Shown one piece after another: positions 58,482-64,000 of a stretch of 64,000 nt of DNA. The DNA comes from Bacteroidaceae bacterium (GTDB taxonomy: Bacteria; Bacteroidota; Bacteroidia; Bacteroidales; Muribaculaceae). A model generated the notes under the pieces. The model ran no database searches and was not told where the DNA came from. It saw nothing but the letters and a program-made list of their open reading frames with translations. The stretch's first letter is position 1; each line of letters starts with the position of its first letter. The stretch is taken from contig JAETNO010000005.1 in the NCBI GenBank assembly GCA_021768245.1, positions 186,001-250,000 on the forward strand, read 5' to 3'. A program made the translations under genes and the position numbers.

Positions 58482-59873
58482 ATGAACCTACGATTTTCAA
58501 CTATTGTCCTGAGCCTTATGCTCGCGCTCTCCTCCTCTGCCGGAGAAAAGCTCAAATACATTTTCTATTACATCGGCGACGGCATGGGCATGGGTCAGGT
58601 GATGGGCGCCGAGGCCTACAACCGCACTGTGCGTGGCAACTCCGACCCACTGCTGATGATGCAGTTTTCAGTAGCATCGACAGCCACAACCTACTCCGCA
58701 TCGTCACCCGTGACCGACTCCGCAGCGGCAGGCACAGCCCTCGCCACAGGCAACAAGACTAAAAACGGCATGCTCGGCATGAACGCCGACACCGTGGCGG
58801 TCACCTCCATAGCCAAGACGCTCTTCGACGAAGGTTTCGGCATAGGACTCGTCACCTCTGTAGCTCCCGACGATGCCACTCCCGGAGCTTTCTATACCCA
58901 TGTGCCCAACCGTGGCATGTTCTACGAGATTGGCAAGGACGCCGCCGCCTGTGGCTATGACTTCATAGCCGGTTCCAACCTGCGCGGGACCAGGGACAAG
59001 GACGGAAAGCCCAACGACCTGATGAAATATTTCGTCGAAAACGATGTTGCGGTAGTCCGTGGAACCGACGGCCTCGAGACCGTAAGCTCACGCCGCGTCC
59101 TGCTGCTCAACACCGACTCAATCAACCAGTCCAACATCGGCTACACCATCGACTCAATCCCCGGAGTGCTCACCCTCCCCATAATGACCGATGCCTGCCT
59201 CAGACATCTCGAGAAGAACGGTCGCGACCGCTTCTTCATGATGGTCGAGGGTGGCAACATCGACCATGGCGGCCATGCCAACGACGGAGGCACCGTGGTC
59301 AAGGAAGTGCTCAACTTTCAGGATGCCCTTAAGATAGCCTATGACTTCTATCTCGCCCATCCCGACGAGACACTCATCGTCGTCACAGCCGACCATGAGA
59401 CCGGAGGCATGGGGCTCGCCAACAATGCCGTGGGCTATGACCTCCACCTCAACTACCTCGACTATCAGAAAGTGTCGAAGGACACCTTCTCTAACTACTG
59501 CCGCAACCTCTTGCGCACACGCCGTGTCTACACCTGGGACGACATGAAAGAATATCTCACCGACAATCTCGGTTTCTGGAAACACGTCCCCGTGACCGAA
59601 GCCCAGACCGAAATGCTTCGCCAGGAATTCGACAAATGCTTCGTTGAAAACCGGGGCGTAGACCAGGCTACGCTCTACAACAGCTTCAATGAATTCGCTG
59701 TGAAAGTATTCGGAGTGATGGACAGCTTCACGGGACTCGGATGGACCACCCACGGCCACACAGGAGGCCTTGTCCCCGTCTATGCCATCGGTGTCGGAGC
59801 TGAAAAATTCTCATCATTCAACGACAACACCGACATCCCCAAAATCATAATGGAAATCGTCAACGACAAATAA
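58482..59873 (+). CDS. Alkaline phosphatase, PhoA-like
   Basis: A 463-residue exported phosphomonoesterase (signal peptide MNLRFSTIVLSLMLALSSSA). The metal-binding IGDGMGMGQ starts at residue 31, nucleophile Ser80 is in VTDSAAAGTALATG, and VEGGNIDHGGHAND, TADHETGG and GHTGG carry the other zinc/magnesium ligands. The 463-residue size is typical of PhoA-type enzymes with small insertions. It releases phosphate in the periplasm. It lies 63 bases after the flavodiiron gene; no pho-box-like operator was recognised. A palindromic terminator follows 36 bases after the stop. Confidence 0.94.
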   Translation: MNLRFSTIVLSLMLALSSSAGEKLKYIFYYIGDGMGMGQVMGAEAYNRTVRGNSDPLLMMQFSVASTATTYSASSPVTDSAAAGTALATGNKTKNGMLGMNADTVAVTSIAKTLFDEGFGIGLVTSVAPDDATPGAFYTHVPNRGMFYEIGKDAAACGYDFIAGSNLRGTRDKDGKPNDLMKYFVENDVAVVRGTDGLETVSSRRVLLLNTDSINQSNIGYTIDSIPGVLTLPIMTDACLRHLEKNGRDRFFMMVEGGNIDHGGHANDGGTVVKEVLNFQDALKIAYDFYLAHPDETLIVVTADHETGGMGLANNAVGYDLHLNYLDYQKVSKDTFSNYCRNLLRTRRVYTWDDMKEYLTDNLGFWKHVPVTEAQTEMLRQEFDKCFVENRGVDQATLYNSFNEFAVKVFGVMDSFTGLGWTTHGHTGGLVPVYAIGVGAEKFSSFNDNTDIPKIIMEIVNDK

Positions 59874-59909
59874 TCCCTCCCGGTTTCGATTAATAAAGAC
59901 CACTGATAA

Positions 59910-59969
59910 AAAGGCACATAATGTACACAATGGACAGACTTCTGTCACTTATGTACATTATGTGCCTTT
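59910..59969. terminator. Palindrome of the dispersed family after alkaline phosphatase
   Basis: Arms 59910-59938 and 59941-59969 pair over 29 bases with three mismatches and a 2-base loop. The right arm contains TGTCACTTATGTACATT, one base different from the ftsZ palindrome core. It lies between two convergent genes and can end both transcripts. Confidence 0.75.
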
Positions 59970-59991
59970 GATTATCTATGCTTTACCGATA

Positions 59992-60300
59992 TCACTCGGC
60001 TTCCATTCTGTGTTGGCAGTGACCGCAATAACCTCCGTTTGAGATGGCCTCAGCCATTTCAGACCATGGTATGTTTCCGCAACACCCTTCACATTGCTCG
60101 GGACAGATATCATCGAGAAATTCCGTCATTACACCTTCTGCCTCTGCCGGAAATGAATCGAAATTCCTTACAAATTCAACTGCCTGTCTTAGGACGTCAG
60201 CCGAATCCGACTGCTCTAAAAGTTCCTTAAGAGCCTGATTTTCATCCATGCTCCCGATGAAAGCGAGCAAATCCTCATCCGTAAAATCGAAATTTCTCAT
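59992..60300 (-). CDS. Small Cys-rich protein, function unknown
   Basis: A 102-residue protein, acidic and helical in the first half (MRNFDFTDEDLLAFIGSMDE) and Cys-rich at the end (ICPEQCEGCCGNIPW, GYCGHCQHRME). The paired CxxC motifs (CEGC and CGHC) suggest a zinc-ribbon-like metal site. It overlaps the stop of the BspA-like gene by four bases (TCAT on the plus strand), so the two are probably cotranslated, but no functional link is known. No signal peptide. It may be a small regulator or metal-binding adaptor. Confidence 0.55.
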   Translation of the reverse strand: MRNFDFTDEDLLAFIGSMDENQALKELLEQSDSADVLRQAVEFVRNFDSFPAEAEGVMTEFLDDICPEQCEGCCGNIPWSEMAEAISNGGYCGHCQHRMEAE

Positions 60301-61787
60301 AATATGATTTTTTTAGTTATGTTACCGATTCCGACGATATAGACGCCATGATTCAAGCCCTCAATAGAGCTGCCGTTACCACTATACACATTTTTCCCGG
60401 AAACATCATAGACATCAACTTTTACGTGGTCAGCGATACCGTCAATATAGATTATTCCATCCCAGACGGATACACTGAAATCATTGTCAACGACAATATC
60501 ATTGATTCCCGAAGAATAGTCCATCTCTTCGATATTCCAGAAATTTCGCCAAGGATCCACCTTTTCATATTCACTCTTGCGCCCTTTAGGCACATATAAA
60601 ACAGCATACTGCAATGCGTCGACTCCAAATAAGGTTCCACACTTTATTGGTGTTTCCATCTTACAATATACACTCTTCAACTGATTGCAATAACAAAACG
60701 CATAGTCACCTATCGTGGTAACAGAAGACGGGATGCTAACGGAGGTAAGACCTCTGCAACAATAAAACGCATAGTCACCTATCGTAGTCACAGAAGACGG
60801 GATGCTAATGGAGGTAAGACCTTCGCAATCAGAAAACGCATAGTTACCTATCGTAATCACAGAAGACGGGATGCTAACGGAGGTAAGACCTTCGCAATCA
60901 GAAAACGCATAGTCACCTATCGTGGTAACAGAAGACGGAATGCTAACGGAGGTAAGACCTCTGCAACAATAAAACGCATAGTCACCTATCGTGGTAACAG
61001 AAGACGGGATGCTAACGGAGGTAAGACCTCTGCAACAATAAAACGCATAGTCACCTATCGTGGTAACAGAAGACGGGATGCTAACGGAGGTAAGACCTAT
61101 GCAACAATAAAACGCATAGTCACCTATCGTGGTAACAGAAGACGGGATGCTAACGGAGGTAAGACCTCTGCAACAATAAAACGCATAGTCACCTATCGTG
61201 GTAACAGAAGACGGAATTTCAATTTTCCCTTTTTTACCTTCCGGACACAATAGTATCGTATTCAAACTTTTCGAATATAAAATCCCAGCAATCGATGCAT
61301 ATACTGTATTATTCTCCGCAACATCAATTTTTTCAAGACTGCTGCATCTATAAAACGCCGAAGCACCTATCGTGGTCACAGAAGACGGGATGCTAACGGA
61401 GGTAAGACCACTGCAACCCTCAAACGCCGAAGCACCTATTGTGGTAACAAAAGACGGGATGCTGACGGAGGTAAGACCACTGCAACCCTCAAACGCCGAA
61501 GCACCTATCGTAGTCACCGAATTCGGAATACTGACTGCGGTAAGGCCACTACGATTATAAAACGCCTTTCTTTCTATGGAAATAACAGTATAAGTCTTAC
61601 TGTTATTAATAACTTTTTTAGGTATTTCAAAATATCCTTGATATCCATATTCAATACATTTCGATACTCCTACCGTCCTATCTTCCTCAGATAATATTTT
61701 ATATCTAAGCCCATCTGATTCAAATTCCGCTGCAAATAAATTAGTAGTGCAAAGAAATAATAATATTATGGTTATATAAGTTTTCAT
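60297..61787 (-). CDS. BspA-like leucine-rich repeat surface protein
   Basis: A 496-residue exported protein (signal peptide MKTYITIILLFLCTTNLFAA). About 11 leucine-rich repeats of the LRR_5/BspA type (LTSVSIPSSVTTIGDYAFYC) run from residue 75 to 365, interrupted once by a non-repeat segment near 150-190. Most repeats are nearly identical at DNA level (69-bp period). A short linker follows, and the last 40 residues (DVYDVSGKNVYSG, then LNHGVYIVGIGNITKKIIL) resemble type 9 secretion sorting domains. BspA proteins bind host matrix proteins in pathogens; here a surface adhesion role is inferred. The gene is AT-rich and likely variable in repeat number. Confidence 0.88.
   Translation of the reverse strand: MKTYITIILLFLCTTNLFAAEFESDGLRYKILSEEDRTVGVSKCIEYGYQGYFEIPKKVINNSKTYTVISIERKAFYNRSGLTAVSIPNSVTTIGASAFEGCSGLTSVSIPSFVTTIGASAFEGCSGLTSVSIPSSVTTIGASAFYRCSSLEKIDVAENNTVYASIAGILYSKSLNTILLCPEGKKGKIEIPSSVTTIGDYAFYCCRGLTSVSIPSSVTTIGDYAFYCCIGLTSVSIPSSVTTIGDYAFYCCRGLTSVSIPSSVTTIGDYAFYCCRGLTSVSIPSSVTTIGDYAFSDCEGLTSVSIPSSVITIGNYAFSDCEGLTSISIPSSVTTIGDYAFYCCRGLTSVSIPSSVTTIGDYAFCYCNQLKSVYCKMETPIKCGTLFGVDALQYAVLYVPKGRKSEYEKVDPWRNFWNIEEMDYSSGINDIVVDNDFSVSVWDGIIYIDGIADHVKVDVYDVSGKNVYSGNGSSIEGLNHGVYIVGIGNITKKIIL
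60708..61220 (-). repeat. Near-identical 69-bp tandem repeats in the BspA gene
   Basis: Units start at 60708, 60777, 60846, 60915, 60984, 61053, 61122 and 61191, each encoding 23 residues, differing by few bases. Three more diverged units start at 61365, 61434 and 61503. Such arrays change copy number by slipped-strand or homologous recombination. Confidence 0.9.
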
Positions 61788-61895
61788 AATTTACCAGTTT
61801 TCTAAAACATGATTTTAATTTTACCAAGAAAATGCAATCAGTTGGAACTCATAAAATTATATCACGCCTTCCTATTGATTACACTCTAATATTAT

Positions 61896-64000
61896 TTAAT
61901 TGTTTATTATCAGCTTAACAGTTTTACCGGAATTACTCTTGACAATATACACTCCATTGTTAAGAGATGGTCGTTCCCCGTACATACCTTTAAAGATAAG
62001 GAATCCCTGGATTGAGTAAATTTTTACACTCTCATTATTATCAACAGTAATATCTTCAATGGCATTAGTATTGTCAACTTTAATCTTACATGAAGCTGTC
62101 ACTTCTGAGCCATCAGTCGCTGTAACATATATATCACACACTCCTTGCTTAAGAGCCTTTACGACACCGTGACTATCGACTGTGGCTATGGATTCATCAG
62201 TTGATCCCCATTCTACGTTCTTGGAGGTCGCATTATCAGGAAAAATAGTTGTAGTCAATTGAAATTCATCACCTACAGTCATGTCTTTTGCAGTCTCAGA
62301 TAGAGTTATAGATGTCACCAAAACTTTGTTTACCGTTACCTCACATTCAGAATATACTCCAGAACCGTCAGTAGACGATACCTTAATTATTGCGACGCCC
62401 GGATTAAACATTCGAACCAAGCCATTATTATCGACACTTGCTATTTTTTCATTATCAGATTGCCAAATCAACGTTTTATTCGAGGCATTTTCAGGAAATA
62501 TTGACGCTATAAGTTGATAACTGTCACCTAAATATCCATTAATATTCGTCTGATTCAACGTTATTTCAGAAACAGGAATAAATTTTTCTTTAACCAAGAC
62601 TTTGCATAAAGCAGAGAAACCACCGTCTTCAGTGGTAGCCATAATGGTAGCTTGACCGGGTTTTATGCCATAAACAACACCGTTACCTGACACCATTGCT
62701 ACACTTACGTCCGAACTGATCCATGACACATTCTTATTAGTGGAATTATCGGGCAGAACATTGGCAATTAATTGAAAGGATTCATCCACTGTAATTTCCG
62801 CAGAGTTTTGATTCAAGACTATTCCGGTGACCGGCTGAATGACCGTCACGATACATTCATCTTTGATTTTCGGATTTTCTATAGCTGAAACTGTAATTTT
62901 CGCTTCTCCGGCGCATATGGCTGTTACTTTCCCTTTTGCATCAACACTTGCCACAGATTCATTGGAAGATACCCATAAAACTGCTTTATTATCTGCAGAT
63001 TCCGGATAATAGGTCACTGCCATTTTATCATATGTCTCACCAACTTTTAAGTGTATTTCTGCTGGTTTTAATGAAATTTTCTGTAGTGGTTGATGCACAG
63101 TAATCTCGCAAGTAGCAAATATATTAGGATTCTCCTGACTTGCAGCCGTAATTAAGGCCTTACCACTGGAAATGGCAGTTACTAAGCCGTTATTACTTAC
63201 ATTGGCAATATCAATATCTGATGAAGACCATACAATAGCTTTATTATCAGCATTGGTCGGTTGCATATTTGCGCTAATCTGCAAAATATTTCCTACATTC
63301 AATATTTCTGAATGATGGTTCAATATGATTCCAGTCACTTTTACAGAAATTGGCTTCACAGTTGCGTGTGAATAGGGATTACTCCAGCCAGACCATTGAC
63401 CGGAAGATCCTCCAACAGAGTCATATTCAGGGTCGACATATAAAGAATACCCATCCTTAGGGACGTACAATATGCATCCGGATAGTTCTTTTCCATCACT
63501 ATATGAAGGACTCCACTGGCTGTCTTTGAATCCTTTCTTGAATGTCGGAGGAATTTCCCGATTGATAATAAAAGTTGCTTTTGTCCTCTTTGTAATATAC
63601 CATGACTGATTATCAAATTCGCTTACATTACTGCCCAATTCTATTACTTGACCATCCATAATTGGGAAAGAATTTGTATGATATACTTTTATGGAATTGG
63701 GAAGTTTTAAAGTATCGGGAGTAAATGACGAGTCCTCAAAAGCCATTTCTTGAATTTCATCTATATTATCAGGAAGATTGATTGAATTTAGCAGATTACA
63801 TCCACGAAAGGCTTTCTTTCCGATAAAAGTCATAGAGTTTGGACAGCTTACCGTTTCAATTTTAACATTGCCCCCATAAGAATTATATGTATGATTGTCA
63901 AATGCATAAGCTGCGATTGAAGTAACGCCTTCTCGTAAAATAAGATGTTTTGGTGATGAGTTTGCCCCGCTCCCTCCGGAAGCCCAATACCCCCAAAGAG
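61896..64000 (-). CDS. BspA-like surface protein with Ig-like (BIG2) repeats, N-terminal part outside window
   Basis: The frame stays open to the right window edge; the visible part is 701 residues. Reading from the edge, LRR_5-type repeats (ILREGVTSIAAYAF, NSMTFIGKKAFRGC, IDEIQEMAFEDSSF) are followed by a loosely organised segment and then five bacterial Ig-like domains of BIG2 type, each about 80-85 residues (for example VKVTGIILNHHSEILNVGNI, DNKAVLWVSSNESVASVDAK, and ITLSETAKDMTVGDEFQLTT). The C-terminus has the sorting-like tail SVKIYSIQGFLIFKGMYG and NNGVYIVKSNSGKTVKLI. It is a surface-exposed or secreted adhesin-type protein. AT-rich like its neighbour, from which it is separated by 108 bases. 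Confidence 0.85.
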   Translation of the reverse strand, partial: LWGYWASGGSGANSSPKHLILREGVTSIAAYAFDNHTYNSYGGNVKIETVSCPNSMTFIGKKAFRGCNLLNSINLPDNIDEIQEMAFEDSSFTPDTLKLPNSIKVYHTNSFPIMDGQVIELGSNVSEFDNQSWYITKRTKATFIINREIPPTFKKGFKDSQWSPSYSDGKELSGCILYVPKDGYSLYVDPEYDSVGGSSGQWSGWSNPYSHATVKPISVKVTGIILNHHSEILNVGNILQISANMQPTNADNKAIVWSSSDIDIANVSNNGLVTAISSGKALITAASQENPNIFATCEITVHQPLQKISLKPAEIHLKVGETYDKMAVTYYPESADNKAVLWVSSNESVASVDAKGKVTAICAGEAKITVSAIENPKIKDECIVTVIQPVTGIVLNQNSAEITVDESFQLIANVLPDNSTNKNVSWISSDVSVAMVSGNGVVYGIKPGQATIMATTEDGGFSALCKVLVKEKFIPVSEITLNQTNINGYLGDSYQLIASIFPENASNKTLIWQSDNEKIASVDNNGLVRMFNPGVAIIKVSSTDGSGVYSECEVTVNKVLVTSITLSETAKDMTVGDEFQLTTTIFPDNATSKNVEWGSTDESIATVDSHGVVKALKQGVCDIYVTATDGSEVTASCKIKVDNTNAIEDITVDNNESVKIYSIQGFLIFKGMYGERPSLNNGVYIVKSNSGKTVKLIINN

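Noticed and set aside
60708..61560. 69-bp repeats as a CRISPR or intergenic minisatellite
   Set aside because: They encode regular BspA leucine-rich repeats in an intact gene.

Overview
The window looks like a chromosome segment from a member of the Bacteroidales, plausibly a Muribaculaceae-type gut bacterium (family-level placement is inference). The evidence is a SusC/SusD pair, Bacteroidetes-only families (DUF3078-, DUF4491- and DUF4919-type proteins), BspA-like leucine-rich surface proteins, OmpA-type envelope proteins and many promoters that fit the Bacteroidetes primary-sigma consensus (-7 TAnnTTTG with a -33 TTG/TTTG about 17-23 bases upstream). No tRNA, rRNA, CRISPR array, integrase or complete transposon was recognised. 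Genes are mostly of moderately high GC; the KilA-N gene (26606-27424), the toxin/antitoxin-like pair (39179-39813), the AAA ATPase (55664-57001) and the BspA genes at the right edge are clearly more AT-rich.

Layout. 1-2.1 kb: division genes, the ftsA 3' end and ftsZ, closed by a palindromic terminator. 2.2-10 kb: an unknown basic protein, then a small glycan-uptake locus (SusC, SusD, PL1-type pectate lyase). 10.1-17.4 kb: panB, HIT protein, Na/Pi cotransporter, DUF389 membrane protein, glycosyltransferase and sugar epimerase. 17.4-24.4 kb: housekeeping metabolism (aroQ, an O-methyltransferase, ribF, a HAD phosphatase, pyrG overlapping yidC). 24.7-31.5 kb: envelope proteins (FadL-type, DUF3078-type, several unknown exported proteins) interrupted by a MITE-like element and a KilA-N gene. 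31.5-39 kb: nested palindromic element, SGNH hydrolase, a secreted protein, OmpA and large lipoprotein, and an outer-membrane beta-barrel. 39.1-42.1 kb: toxin/antitoxin-like pair and the PpiD-like periplasmic chaperone. 42.3-52.7 kb: a long leftward series (TlpA-like thioredoxin, LPG-synthase-like membrane protein, aroA, a metal ABC permease, unknowns, OmpA lipoprotein, dnaX). 52.8-55.6 kb: small membrane protein, DUF4919-type protein and bacterial GH3. 55.7-59.9 kb: AAA_14/DUF4143 ATPase with a striking 33-bp operator-like array, flavodiiron protein, alkaline phosphatase. 60-64 kb: Cys-rich protein and two BspA-like surface proteins, the last cut by the window edge.

The most interesting non-coding signals are: (i) four repeats at an exact 33-bp period whose first copy lies between the -33 and -7 boxes of the DUF4143 ATPase promoter; (ii) a roughly 260-base run of consecutive hairpins, including a 34-bp-arm palindrome, downstream of ompA; (iii) a MITE-like element with matching 7-bp flanks on the stop codon of the FadL-type gene; (iv) a dispersed palindrome family found repeatedly just 3' of genes; (v) an A7 tract in dnaX where a +1 shift would give a gamma-sized product; (vi) palindromic operator-like sites in front of the toxin/antitoxin-like pair.
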